Assembly: GCA_902363665.1 (NCBI GenBank)
Contig: CABJAW010000019.1
Location: forward strand, 1 to 64,000
Source of the DNA: Lachnospiraceae bacterium
Lineage (GTDB): Bacteria; Bacillota; Clostridia; Lachnospirales; Lachnospiraceae
DNA: 64,000 bases
Reading direction: 5' to 3'
Positions 26,811 to 35,393 of this stretch are shown here, in pieces (the stretch's first letter is position 1; each line of letters begins with the position of its first letter). The position numbers and the translations under genes were made by a program. The notes beneath the pieces were generated by a model. It did not search any database and was not told the origin of the DNA. It saw only the letters and a program-made list of their open reading frames with translations.

Positions 26811-26880
26811 GAAAACGGATCTTCGCAACCCGCTTCGCTGTCTGCAGAATCATAAAGATTCCTCCGCAGGGGGCTTGCCT
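26811..26880. repeat. Family C repeat, degenerate copy
   Basis: ACGGATCTTCGCAACCCGCT followed by GCAGAATCATAAAGATTCCT resembles both modules of the family with several changes. It lies just after the HAD gene. Confidence 0.5.
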
Positions 26881-26895
26881 GATTCGGCAAAAAAC

Positions 26896-26951
26896 AGAGG
26901 CAGAAGAACGCTGGAATTTTTCCCCGGTTCTTCTGCCTCTCTTCTTTTTTG
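26896..26951. terminator. Bidirectional terminator between HAD gene and surface protein gene
   Basis: AGAGGCAGAAGAAC / GTTCTTCTGCCTCT 14-bp perfect stem with A-run before and T-run after; convergent genes end at 26793 and 27016. Confidence 0.9.
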
Positions 26952-27015
26952 TACTCTTCAGACCTGATAACTCAACGTTCTTTCTTTCAGTATCAAAGAG
27001 CTTTTTCTTCTTCGG

Positions 27016-29763
27016 TTATTTTTTTCTTCTGCGAAGGAAAATCACCAGAAGGATTACAAATACCGCACAGGATACCACCGCCAGTGCCACTACCATCGCA
27101 ATCGGAGTCTCATCTCCGGTCTGCACAGCCGCAGATTTCGGGATCACCTTGAATGTAACAGACTTTGTGTCTGTCGTTCCGTCGGATACCCAATTTGTTC
27201 CATCGAAAATATCCTTGTTGTACGTTGCTTTCACCGTATATTCTCCAGCCTCTTTGATCGCCATTGAGATCGAATATGGAGACTGCAGCACACCGGATAC
27301 ATTGCTGATCTGATATGCCGACGGACGATACCGATAGTCGCCCGGATTCGGATTGCTGTTTGACATTCCGGCTCCCGAAGCGGTAAATTTAATCGTATCA
27401 CCAATGTAATATTCTGCCCCTTCTTTCAGATCCAGAATCTGATTGTCATTCGGAGACGGACCGTCCTTGTATGTTGCACGCAATGATACATCCGTTGCCG
27501 GCATTGTAAAGGTAGTCTTCCATCTGGAGGAATCTGCAAAGGATACGTTTCCGCTCACTGCTTCCCATGTATTGAACTCCCGTCCGCTGGCCGGATAATT
27601 TGCTGTGACTGTCACAGTATCTCCTGCATAATAGGACTGCTTATCACTGGTTCCATTTTCTACCTTCACTGTGTACGCAATCTTCTTATAGGATGCGGAC
27701 ACTGCCACTTCTCCTTCCGGCATCGTAAAGGTGGTCGTTGCTTTGTAAGCATCTGCCAGCGATGCATTCTGAGAGTCAACGGTCCAGGAATCAAATTCAT
27801 ATCCCTCCGGCGCTTTATCCGCAGTGATCGTCACAACCGTTCCGCTGACACATTCCGTATAATTTGCCGTTCCGTTCTTTACTGTAACCGCATAGGAAAC
27901 CCCCTCATACGTAGCAAGAATATCAAGATTTTCCGTAACCGTAAGAGTAATTGTCTCATCGTAAGCGGCATCTCCGATATCATACGTACCGTCATTGATC
28001 ACCCACTTTGCAAACTGCTGTCCTGATTCACTCGGATTTGCAGTAACTGTGATCTTCTCATTTTCTTCACAGAACATCTCGGTGGAGGTTCCGTTAATCA
28101 ATCCGTTTGCAACCGTAACCTTATAGCTCTCTTTTGCTTCCTCGTAAACAGCTTTGACCTCAGCATCTCCCGACGGCATCGTAAAAGTAGTCGTCTCTGC
28201 CTTTTCATCTGCAAAAATAAGAGCTGTATCCTCTCCATCTACCACTGCACTGCCTTCCCAGTGCGAAAATTTCAATCCTTCTTCAAAACGGTCATCTGCA
28301 GTGACTGTAACCGTCTTTCCCGCCTCAAGCTCATCCACATCTGCGCTTCCGTTTTCTACGCTGACCTGATACTTCGGTGCTGCATATTCTGCGGTAAGTT
28401 CAACCGGGTTCTCCGGCATCACAAATGTGGTGACCGCCTGCTGTGCGTCTTCCAGCTGTACATCAGAGGAAGTCTGCCACTGCGAGAAAACTTCTCCATC
28501 CTCTCCTTCATACGGTGCTTCTACGGAAACCATCTCGCCGGCCGCATACTCACCGCTTCCGATTCCGTTGTTGACCGTGACTTCATATTTCTGCTCCGTT
28601 TCTGTCTCTGGCGGTTCCTCGGTCACAGGTGTTTCTGTCTGCGGCTCCGTCTCCGGCGCTTCTGTCTGCGGAACTTCCGTCTGCGGTGCTTCAGTTGCCG
28701 GCGCTTCTGTCTCCGGTGCTTCTGTCTGCGGCTCCGTAGCAGGTACTTCCGTCTCCGGATCTATCACAATCGGATTGTCCTGATTCGTTGATGGCTCCGT
28801 CTCCGGAGTATCTGTCTGCGGCTCGGTTGCCGGTGCCTCGGTCTGCGGTTCCGTCACCGGCTCTGTCGCAGGTGCTTCTGTCTCATCTCCGATCACAATC
28901 GGATCCGTTGACGGTTCGGTTACCGGTTCTGTTGACGGTTCGGTCTGCACGGCTTCTGTATAAGTCGCAGTCAGTGTAACATCTACATTCGGCATGGTAA
29001 ATGCCGTTTCTTCTGCAGACGCATCCACCAGTGATACATTGGCACTGTCTACGCTCCAGCCGGCAAATTCATACCCTTCCTGGCTTCTGTCTGCCGCTGT
29101 AACTGTTACCCAGCTGCCTTCTTCATAGCTTCCGCTTCCATCTCCATAATTGACTGTAAGCGTATGGGCAGTCGATTCCTGCGCCGCCTCTTTGTATGTC
29201 GCTGTAATTTTCACCTTACGGCCAACCATCTGAAATGTCGTCTCTGCACTCGACGGATCTGCAATCGTCACACCGTCTGTGTCGCATTTCCAGCCGGCAA
29301 ATTCCATTCCATCCTCCGGATCATCGGCCTTTATCGATACCGTATCGCCCTCCTGATAGTAGGCACGGTCCAAAGAACCATCCGGCTGCTCCCAGTCTCC
29401 AAAACGATAATGATGATACGTATCATCTCCGTCCTTAAGACTTGCCGTTCCGCTTTCCACTTCCAGTTCATATCCGGCCTGCGTAATCTGAATTGAACCG
29501 TCCTCTGCCGTATCTGCAACGTAAACCTTTCCATCATCTGTATTTGTCCAGCTTCCGTCTTCTGATGCATCTGTCTGGGTACCGTCCACGGTAAGCCCTG
29601 CTGTGATACCGGTCAGGCTGTCCTTTGGAAACAGTACCTGCTGCTCTACCCCTGCCGATGCATCATACGATGTCTCAGCGAATGCCTGCGATACCGGCAG
29701 CGCCATCATCGCACCTGCAAGCAAAAGGGCCAGCACTTTTTTCTGTCTGTTCTTCATAGTCAT
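27016..29763 (-). CDS. Secreted wall- or membrane-anchored protein with seven InlB B-type repeats
   Basis: 915 residues. A signal peptide (1-29, ending QAFAET) is followed by seven divergent repeats of about 70-75 residues of the InlB B/Flg_new type, each with Y.V.V.NG at the start, a central F..W and ending T.F.MP...V...A.Y. Two lie before and five after a Thr/Glu/Pro-rich linker (about 275-400) made of short units such as TEAPATEPQ. A non-repetitive domain follows (about 760-870). The end, VQTGDETPIAMVVAL plus helix plus RRRKK, resembles a sorting signal without the LPxT part. Two ATGs (1 and 3) are possible starts behind GGAAAGGG. Probable surface adhesin or scaffold; ligand unknown. Confidence 0.88.
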   Translation of the reverse strand: MTMKNRQKKVLALLLAGAMMALPVSQAFAETSYDASAGVEQQVLFPKDSLTGITAGLTVDGTQTDASEDGSWTNTDDGKVYVADTAEDGSIQITQAGYELEVESGTASLKDGDDTYHHYRFGDWEQPDGSLDRAYYQEGDTVSIKADDPEDGMEFAGWKCDTDGVTIADPSSAETTFQMVGRKVKITATYKEAAQESTAHTLTVNYGDGSGSYEEGSWVTVTAADRSQEGYEFAGWSVDSANVSLVDASAEETAFTMPNVDVTLTATYTEAVQTEPSTEPVTEPSTDPIVIGDETEAPATEPVTEPQTEAPATEPQTDTPETEPSTNQDNPIVIDPETEVPATEPQTEAPETEAPATEAPQTEVPQTEAPETEPQTETPVTEEPPETETEQKYEVTVNNGIGSGEYAAGEMVSVEAPYEGEDGEVFSQWQTSSDVQLEDAQQAVTTFVMPENPVELTAEYAAPKYQVSVENGSADVDELEAGKTVTVTADDRFEEGLKFSHWEGSAVVDGEDTALIFADEKAETTTFTMPSGDAEVKAVYEEAKESYKVTVANGLINGTSTEMFCEENEKITVTANPSESGQQFAKWVINDGTYDIGDAAYDETITLTVTENLDILATYEGVSYAVTVKNGTANYTECVSGTVVTITADKAPEGYEFDSWTVDSQNASLADAYKATTTFTMPEGEVAVSASYKKIAYTVKVENGTSDKQSYYAGDTVTVTANYPASGREFNTWEAVSGNVSFADSSRWKTTFTMPATDVSLRATYKDGPSPNDNQILDLKEGAEYYIGDTIKFTASGAGMSNSNPNPGDYRYRPSAYQISNVSGVLQSPYSISMAIKEAGEYTVKATYNKDIFDGTNWVSDGTTDTKSVTFKVIPKSAAVQTGDETPIAMVVALAVVSCAVFVILLVIFLRRRKK
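28600..28960. repeat. Minisatellite encoding the Thr/Glu/Pro linker
   Basis: Within the surface protein gene, units of 12-18 bp such as TCTGTCTGCGGCTCCGTC and TTCCGTCTCCGG recur many times with small changes. Such arrays can change length by slippage, altering the spacing between the first two and last five domains. Confidence 0.75.
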
Positions 29764-29827
29764 TCCCTTTCCTTTCTTACCTGATCCTCTAGACCGTGTC
29801 TGAAAAATGTTTTTTCAAATACGCTCT

Positions 29828-29875
29828 GACAGCCGCTCTGTTCTCCATCTTTTTGACAGAGCGGCTGTCTTTTTT
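29828..29875 (+). terminator. Terminator-like hairpin in the leader of the surface protein gene
   Basis: GACAGCCGCTCTGT pairs perfectly with ACAGAGCGGCTGTC and is followed by TTTTTT on the plus strand, although no plus-strand gene ends here. On the minus strand the same stem would sit about 65 bases upstream of the start codon. A short family B repeat (29799-29826) adjoins it. Confidence 0.6.
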
Positions 29876-29883
29876 CTGATGCT

Positions 29884-29892
29884 ATTATACCA
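29884..29892 (-). promoter_or_regulatory. Extended -10 promoter of the surface protein gene
   Basis: On the minus strand TGGTATAAT (extended -10) without a good -35 element; transcription would start just before the hairpin at 29828-29875. Confidence 0.5.
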
Positions 29893-30033
29893 TAGCACCC
29901 TGCAAAATCCTAGAATGGTTTCTCTGTGCTTTTCTTAAAACTTTCCTAAGACCGGTCTGCTCAGCCAAACATACCATTTTATTCACGCTTTTATGCACGT
30001 TTTTCTCCTACACCATTTCCCCTCCGAACATCC

Positions 30034-30073
30034 AAAAATGAGCTGCACACAAATCTCTCTGTGTGCAGCTCAT
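30034..30073 (-). terminator. Terminator of RNase P RNA
   Basis: TGAGCTGCACACA / TGTGTGCAGCTCA 13-bp perfect stem, with an A-run on the plus strand giving a U-run after the stem in the transcript. Confidence 0.85.
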
Positions 30074-30075
30074 TT

Positions 30076-30424
30076 TTGTAAGCAGGACGATAAGCCGGGT
30101 TATGTCGTGAATGGTCATCTATCCAGACCTGCCGTTGCCGGCAGGCTCAAGCAACCTACCTGAAGCTGACGGGCCGCCATATGCTTCGTTGCGGTCTTGC
30201 TTCGGATGGGGTTTACATATGCCCCTCCTGTTACCAGGAGGGCGGTAGTCTCTTACACTGCCCTTCCACCCTTACCGCGTCAAACGCGGCGGTTCATTTC
30301 TGTTGCACTGTCCTTGGAGTCGCCTCCACCGGATGTTATCCGGCATCCCTGCCCTGTGAAGCCCGGACTTTCCTCGTCTGGCACCTTTCGGCCTGCCAGC
30401 CGCGACCATTTATCCTACTTACCT
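30076..30424 (-). ncRNA. rnpB: RNase P RNA, class A
   Basis: On the minus strand the conserved core GAGGAAAGTCCGGGC is followed by a run to the paired 3' end. Terminal helix P1 forms between GTAAGTAGGA at the 5' end and TCCTGCTTAC at the 3' end; ACAGAAA and the GGTAAGGGTGGA segment are also in place. Length about 348. It is the catalytic RNA that matures tRNA 5' ends. It lies just downstream of the nucleoside kinase gene, with its own promoter and terminator. Confidence 0.95.
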
Positions 30425-30438
30425 CTTTTGCAAACCGC

Positions 30439-30467
30439 ATTTTATCACAATTTTACGGATTTGTAAA
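30439..30467 (-). promoter_or_regulatory. Promoter of RNase P RNA
   Basis: On the minus strand TTTACA, 17-bp spacer, TAAAAT, beginning 13 bp after the nucleoside kinase stop codon. Confidence 0.7.
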
Positions 30468-30479
30468 TCTTTTTGTTTC

Positions 30480-32150
30480 TTACAGATCGAAACATCCGCC
30501 TCCGATAAACTCACGGATCAGCGAATTATTCGGAATCGCATCACCTGGAATCGGCAGGAAATAATCGAGAAATTTCAAAAGCCGTTTCGCCTCTTCGTAT
30601 TCCGGCTCACCGGGTTCGATCGAGAACAGCAGCGGTTCCGCATACTGCTTCAGCACCGCCAGTTCATAGATCAGCGCCGAATTAAACATCACATCCGCAT
30701 TTTCCTGATATGGAAAAATGTGATTTTCCTCGCCTCGCCGCACCGAATCCCACATGGCGATCGTAGCCTTTGCCGACGTTCCCCGTGTTCTTGCATCCCG
30801 CACGATCCGGCGCAAAAGCCGGCCATCCGTCGTCGGGATCCGGTTGTGTTCGTCGATATTCAGCTGTGTCAGCGCACTGATGTAGATCCGGAATTTGCTT
30901 TCCCTGGGCAGTGCATACGTCAGCTGGTCATTCAGGCCGTGAATTCCCTCAATGATCAAAATATCATTCTTTTCCAGCTTTTTGAAGCGGCCCTTGTATT
31001 CCCGCTTTCCGGTCTTGAAATTAAAACTGGGAAGTTCTACCGTTTCACCGCGCAGCAATGCTGACATATCTGCATTCAGCTGCTTTGTATCGATCGCCTC
31101 GATCCGTTCAAAATCATAGTTTCCGTCCTCATCCTTCGGCGTCTTTTCCCGGTTCACAAAGTAATCATCCGCCGCAATCGGGTGTGGATGCAGCCCATAC
31201 ACTGCAAGCTGTGTGGAGAGCCTGTGTGAAAAAGTCGTTTTTCCAGAAGAAGACGGTCCGGCGATCAGCACAATCTTTTTTTCCGGAGAAGCTGCAATCG
31301 CTCCTGCCATCTCTGCGATTTGTTTCTCGTGGAATGCCTCCTGAATCATGATCAGCGTTTTCACATCATTTTTTACAATGTAATCATTCAGTGCGCCGAC
31401 CGTCGGGATGCCAAGCTTCATTCCCCACTCCATCGAACCTTTCTGTACCTGCCAGATTTTTTTTCTCGGAGAAAACTCCGGAAGCTGATCCGGATTCTGA
31501 CGCGTCGGGAAAACCAGCACAAACCCGTCCTCATAAAGGCGCAGGTCAAAGCAGGTCAGCCACGAAGTATCCGGCGCCATATAACCGTAAAAATAATCCT
31601 CAAACGTCAGGAGATTATAAATATTTACCCTGGATGCCCGCCGGTAACGAACCAGTTGTTCCTTATCATACATCCGGTATTCCCTGAAACGCCGACAGGC
31701 CTCATAAGTCGGAATTGAAAGTTTTCGGATCGGATGTACCTCACGGACCAGCTGCTGCATATACCCTTTTACCTGATCCAGAAACTCCTGCGTCACAGGC
31801 ACACTTCCCTGCATGGTACAATAATAGCCGCCACTCACGGAAAAATGCACGCCAACCCGGTCAATTTTTCGATTGTCGCCGACAACGTGGTAGATAGCCT
31901 TAAGCATCAGCAGCTCCACGCTTCTGCAGTACGTACTGTATCCCGCCTTGTCCTGCACCGTGACAAAAGACACACGGCTTCCATTCTCTGCTTTTTTCGT
32001 CAGCTCCCGCAGCCTGCCATCTACTTTTGCAAGTATAATCTTTGCCGGATAATCTTTCTGATATTCCTCTGCGATCTCCCGGTATGTCGTCTCCGGAGGA
32101 TAGGTCCGTTTTTCTCCATTTACTTCCACTGTAAGCTGTAATTCGTCCAT
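30480..32150 (-). CDS. Uridine-kinase-like nucleoside kinase with TGS domain
   Basis: 556 residues from the ATG behind GGAGG. N-terminal TGS domain (1-65) and a threonyl-tRNA-synthetase-like second domain (about 65-200, with the H...YY pattern weakened), then a P-loop kinase of the uridine kinase/phosphoribulokinase group: GPSSSGKTTFSHRL, DDYFVNREKTPKDEDG, IIEGIHGLN. This three-part layout is a known clostridial protein, usually annotated nucleoside kinase; true substrate is not established by sequence. Downstream of the nif3-like gene with repeats between. Confidence 0.9.
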   Translation of the reverse strand: MDELQLTVEVNGEKRTYPPETTYREIAEEYQKDYPAKIILAKVDGRLRELTKKAENGSRVSFVTVQDKAGYSTYCRSVELLMLKAIYHVVGDNRKIDRVGVHFSVSGGYYCTMQGSVPVTQEFLDQVKGYMQQLVREVHPIRKLSIPTYEACRRFREYRMYDKEQLVRYRRASRVNIYNLLTFEDYFYGYMAPDTSWLTCFDLRLYEDGFVLVFPTRQNPDQLPEFSPRKKIWQVQKGSMEWGMKLGIPTVGALNDYIVKNDVKTLIMIQEAFHEKQIAEMAGAIAASPEKKIVLIAGPSSSGKTTFSHRLSTQLAVYGLHPHPIAADDYFVNREKTPKDEDGNYDFERIEAIDTKQLNADMSALLRGETVELPSFNFKTGKREYKGRFKKLEKNDILIIEGIHGLNDQLTYALPRESKFRIYISALTQLNIDEHNRIPTTDGRLLRRIVRDARTRGTSAKATIAMWDSVRRGEENHIFPYQENADVMFNSALIYELAVLKQYAEPLLFSIEPGEPEYEEAKRLLKFLDYFLPIPGDAIPNNSLIREFIGGGCFDL

Positions 32151-32171
32151 TTCGCACCTCCAATCAGCCAC

Positions 32172-32251
32172 AGTCAAAGAGGATATTCACAATCCACTTC
32201 TCTGCTTACAGGATCATAAGGAATCCTCCCGCAAGCGGGTCCCTTATGATA
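32172..32251. repeat. Family C repeat, best two-module copy
   Basis: AGTCAAAGAGGATATTCACA...CCACTTCTCTG is followed by the hairpin GGATCATAAGGAATCCTCCC / GCGGGTCCCTTATGAT. It lies in the gap between the nif3-like gene and the nucleoside kinase gene. Confidence 0.8.
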
Positions 32252-32254
32252 TGT

Positions 32255-32282
32255 CATGAACGCAGTCGCTTCGCGTTCAAAA
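32255..32282. repeat. Small hairpin repeat shared with 44465-44493
   Basis: TCATGAACGCAGTCGCTTCG continuing CGTTCAAAA; the stem is GAACGC / GCGTTC. A near-identical copy is at 44465-44493, also in an intergenic region. Confidence 0.65.
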
Positions 32283-32300
32283 AATTCTGCCGCTTCATGT

Positions 32301-33083
32301 TCAGATCACTTCAAACGGCTCTCCCTGTTTCGCTCTCTTTACTTCTAGTTCCCCAAAATGTGTTTTCATCCACGCTTCCATATGCGGAATAAAGATCTGC
32401 TCGATCCCGTAATGCCCGGCATCAATGATCGAAAGCCCCTGATCCATTGCATCCAGTCCGTCGTGATGACCGATATCTCCAGTAATATAAATCTGTGCTC
32501 CGCCCGCAAGCGCCTCACCGATCATGCTCTTTCCGGATCCGGGGCAGACCGCCGCTTTTTTTATCTTCGTTTCCTTTTTTCCAAACAGCCTTACATGCGG
32601 AAGCTGAAACGCTTCTTTCACAAGCTGACAGCACTCCTGTGCTGTCAGTTCCATTTCAAACTCACCAATACAGCCGATTCCGTACGGTACACCGTCCACA
32701 CAGCCTGTCTGCTCCAGAGGTACCTGATTTTGAAGATGCAGACGGGCACCCGCAAGTTCTGCCATCTTTGCTGCATCGTAATTCGTATGCATCGCATAAT
32801 GTGCAATCCCATTTTCTGCCAGCATCAGTACTTTTCTTCCATGCATAGACCCGTCATTGATCTGACGGATGCCCGAGAGCAAAAGCGGATGATGCGTCAG
32901 CAGAAGATCCGCATGCCACGCGATGCATTCCTCAATGACTTCGTTCGTCGCATCCAGCGCAACAAGCACTTTTTTTACTTCCTTCCGGCTGCTTCCAACC
33001 TGCAGTCCCGGATTATCCCAGTCCATCGCAAACGTCCTCGGAAATTCCAGATCCAGTTCTTTTATGATCGTTTCGACTTTCAT
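32301..33083 (-). CDS. Nif3-like dinuclear metal centre hexameric protein (YqfO/GCH1-I type)
   Basis: 260 residues, the short form without the central PII-like insert. Metal ligands are visible in LLTHHPLL, HTNYDAA near residue 100 and the C-terminal GDIGHHDGLDA and DAGHYGIEQ. The family is widely conserved and of uncertain function (possible GTP cyclohydrolase or NIF3-type hydrolase). In Firmicutes it follows trmK, as here. GGAGGG precedes the ATG. Confidence 0.93.
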   Translation of the reverse strand: MKVETIIKELDLEFPRTFAMDWDNPGLQVGSSRKEVKKVLVALDATNEVIEECIAWHADLLLTHHPLLLSGIRQINDGSMHGRKVLMLAENGIAHYAMHTNYDAAKMAELAGARLHLQNQVPLEQTGCVDGVPYGIGCIGEFEMELTAQECCQLVKEAFQLPHVRLFGKKETKIKKAAVCPGSGKSMIGEALAGGAQIYITGDIGHHDGLDAMDQGLSIIDAGHYGIEQIFIPHMEAWMKTHFGELEVKRAKQGEPFEVI

Positions 33084-33106
33084 TTTAATTTCCCTCCACT
33101 TCCTTT

Positions 33107-33270
33107 GCTATAGCGATTCAATAAAATAATGCAGGCAAGACGATTTGGCAGAGTGCGAAAGACAAGGATGAAATCTGCAGGCGTGCTGACGCACGGCAAA
33201 GATTTCTGACGCAGTATTTCACGCTCTGACAGATCGGATGGGATGCATTATTTTGCAGAATTGCTATAGC
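33107..33270. repeat. Family D long palindromic element (about 164 bp)
   Basis: The ends GCTATAGCGATTCAATAAAA and its near complement TTTTGCAGAATTGCTATAGC bracket two further nested inverted repeats (CGATTTGGCAGAGTGCGAAA with TTTCACGCTCTGACAGATCG, and ATGAAATCT with AGATTTC) around the apical CGTGC-TGA-GCACG-like stem. No coding capacity. It separates trmK from the nif3-like gene. Only one copy is in this window. Confidence 0.8.
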
Positions 33271-33281
33271 TCTGCCCTGAC

Positions 33282-34127
33282 TCATTTCACTTCTTTAAGT
33301 CTTTCCCGTACACCTGCGATCAGCCGCAGTTCATACGCGATCTCCGTGCGCCGGGCTACAGCGCCTTCCGTGTCTTTTCCTTCCAGTGAAGTGAGTACAT
33401 TTCGGTACAGCGTTTCCTCGCGGTCCAGATAGCCTGCCAGGAGCGGATGCTTCTTTTCAAGAAGCAGCGGTCCATAGCGCAGCTCCTGTTCCTCTTTCTC
33501 TTTGCCTGCTTCATATTTAAACGCGATATCATCAACGTTCTTTCTCTGATTTTCTGTATCACCCGCTCCTGAACTTTGTTCTTCTGTGTTTTCTTCCATA
33601 ATTTTCCCCGGTATTTCCAGACAATGATTCCGATCTTTCGCTTCTGACATTCCCCCGCATTTTTGTGCACGCATCATCGGGTAATATTTTCCATCCTCCA
33701 GCACAAGATCCTCCGCCGTAATCGCATATCCTTCTTCTGCCAGCCATCCGCGCACACTCGGCAGATCAGACTGCGGCTGCAAAACAAGTGTGGCGCCGTC
33801 CAGAATCTCCCTTTTGCCGCTCAGGATACGTACCGTTAAAAGCCCACCCATTCCGGCGATCAAAACGGCATCTGCCTCTCCTTTTTTCATCTTCTCCAGA
33901 CCGTCTGAAAGCCGTATCTCTATTTTTTCCTCCAGTCCATGCGCTTTGATATTCTCCTCTGCCCGCATAAGCGGTCCCTGATTGATATCCATTGCCAGTG
34001 CACGTGGGATTTTTCCCTCCTCCACAAGCGCGATCGGTATGTATGCATGGTCGGTTCCGACGTCCGCAAGCACCGTGCCGCCCGGTACCAGATCCGCCAC
34101 TGCTCTCAAACGTTTTGATAACTGCAT
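33282..34127 (-). CDS. trmK: tRNA (adenine-22-N1)-methyltransferase
   Basis: 281 residues, longer than the usual 230-240. The SAM-binding core is intact: VADVGTDHAYIPIAL at residues about 20-34 and IAGMGGLLTVRIL (NPPY-type region). From about 160 to 215 there is a hydrophilic Glu/Asn/Lys-rich insert without obvious structure, followed by the normal C-terminal coiled-coil helices (LLLEKKHPLLAGYL, ETLYRNVLTSL). The enzyme methylates A22 of tRNA in the cytoplasm. rpoD lies upstream. Confidence 0.94.
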   Translation of the reverse strand: MQLSKRLRAVADLVPGGTVLADVGTDHAYIPIALVEEGKIPRALAMDINQGPLMRAEENIKAHGLEEKIEIRLSDGLEKMKKGEADAVLIAGMGGLLTVRILSGKREILDGATLVLQPQSDLPSVRGWLAEEGYAITAEDLVLEDGKYYPMMRAQKCGGMSEAKDRNHCLEIPGKIMEENTEEQSSGAGDTENQRKNVDDIAFKYEAGKEKEEQELRYGPLLLEKKHPLLAGYLDREETLYRNVLTSLEGKDTEGAVARRTEIAYELRLIAGVRERLKEVK

Positions 34128-34217
34128 ATCCTGTGTTTCCTTTCTGTTTTTATACGGATTTTTCTTCTTTTCTGAATTTTCTGGATTGTCATTTTCCCCG
34201 CATCCACCGGCATCAGC

Positions 34218-35339
34218 CTACTCCAGATAATCCTTCAGTTTCCGGCTTCTGGACGGATGGCGCAGCTTGCGCAGTGCTTTGGCTTCGATCTGGCGGATAC
34301 GCTCTCTTGTCACGTTGAACTCTTTTCCAACTTCTTCCAGTGTGCGGGCATGGCCGTCATCCAGTCCGAAACGCAGACGCAGCACTCTCTGCTCCCGGTC
34401 GGTCAGCGTGGAAAGCACCTCCACAAGCTGCTCCTTAAGGATACTGAATGTCGCCGCCTCATCCGGCACCGGAATATGGTCATCCCGGATAAAATCGCCC
34501 AGATGACTGTCGTCCTCCTCGCCCACCGGTGTCTCCATTGATACCGGCTCCTGCGAAATCTTCAGAATTTCCTGAACTTTATCCGCCGGCATATCCAGGC
34601 GCTTTCCGATCTCCTCCGGTTTTGGTTCGCGGCCAAGTTCCTGCAGAAGCTGGCGTGAGGTGCGAATCACCCGGTTCATGGTCTCCACCATATGCACCGG
34701 GATGCGGATGGTTCTCGCCTGGTCTGCAATCGCCCGTGTGATCGCCTGCTTGATCCACCAGGTCGCATATGTGCTGAATTTATATCCCTTCGTATAGTCA
34801 AATTTTTCCACCGCCTTGATGAGTCCGAGATTTCCTTCCTGAATCAAATCAAGCAGCTGCATGCCACGGCCTGCATAACGCTTTGCAATGCTGACTACCA
34901 GGCGAAGGTTTGCTTCTGCAAGCTTCTTTTTGGCTTCCTCGTCCCCCTCGCTCATCCGTCTTGCAAGTTCCACCTCTTCCTCAGAAGTCAGAAGCGGAAT
35001 ACGGCCAATTTCTTTCAAATACATGCGCACCGGATCGTCCGTACTGATTCCTTCCGGAACGCTTAAATCCAGCTTGTCCAGATCTTCTTCCTGCTCATCT
35101 TCAAACTCTTCGCCGTCCGGCAAAAGCAGGGCATCATCGTCATCCGTATCCGAAATTTTCAGAACATCGATTCCTTTATGTGCCAGATATTCTATAATGC
35201 GGTCGTACTGTTGTTCACTGGGGGACATGCTCTCGAAAAAATCCTGAAGTTCTTTGTATTCCAGGATATTTTTCTTTGTTCGCGCAAGCGCTACCAGTTC
35301 CTGCAGTTTCTTTTGAAATTCTATCGCCTGTACCTCCAT
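34218..35339 (-). CDS. rpoD: Primary sigma factor (sigma-A/70)
   Basis: 373 residues from the ATG of MEVQAIEFQ with AGG upstream; an earlier TTG start would add seven residues. Region 1.1 (about 40-65, [16 protein letters not shown]), an acidic stretch, then regions 1.2 ([16 protein letters not shown]), 2 ([36 protein letters not shown] split), 3 and 4 with [19 protein letters not shown]. It directs RNA polymerase to the TTGACA/TATAAT promoters seen in this window. It is transcribed with dnaG, the standard macromolecular-synthesis order. Confidence 0.98.
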   Translation of the reverse strand: MEVQAIEFQKKLQELVALARTKKNILEYKELQDFFESMSPSEQQYDRIIEYLAHKGIDVLKISDTDDDDALLLPDGEEFEDEQEEDLDKLDLSVPEGISTDDPVRMYLKEIGRIPLLTSEEEVELARRMSEGDEEAKKKLAEANLRLVVSIAKRYAGRGMQLLDLIQEGNLGLIKAVEKFDYTKGYKFSTYATWWIKQAITRAIADQARTIRIPVHMVETMNRVIRTSRQLLQELGREPKPEEIGKRLDMPADKVQEILKISQEPVSMETPVGEEDDSHLGDFIRDDHIPVPDEAATFSILKEQLVEVLSTLTDREQRVLRLRFGLDDGHARTLEEVGKEFNVTRERIRQIEAKALRKLRHPSRSRKLKDYLE

Positions 35340-35393
35340 CCAGTTTACCTGCCTTTCCAATTCCTGCCCTGTTTCTGCATCAGTTTCTCCCCG

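Noticed and set aside
28600..28960. A CRISPR-like array in the surface protein gene
   Set aside because: Units are in frame, 12-18 bp, without unique spacers, and encode a Thr/Glu/Pro linker.
30181..30564. Open frames on the plus strand over RNase P RNA
   Set aside because: The region is a conserved structural RNA on the other strand; the frames have no start signal.
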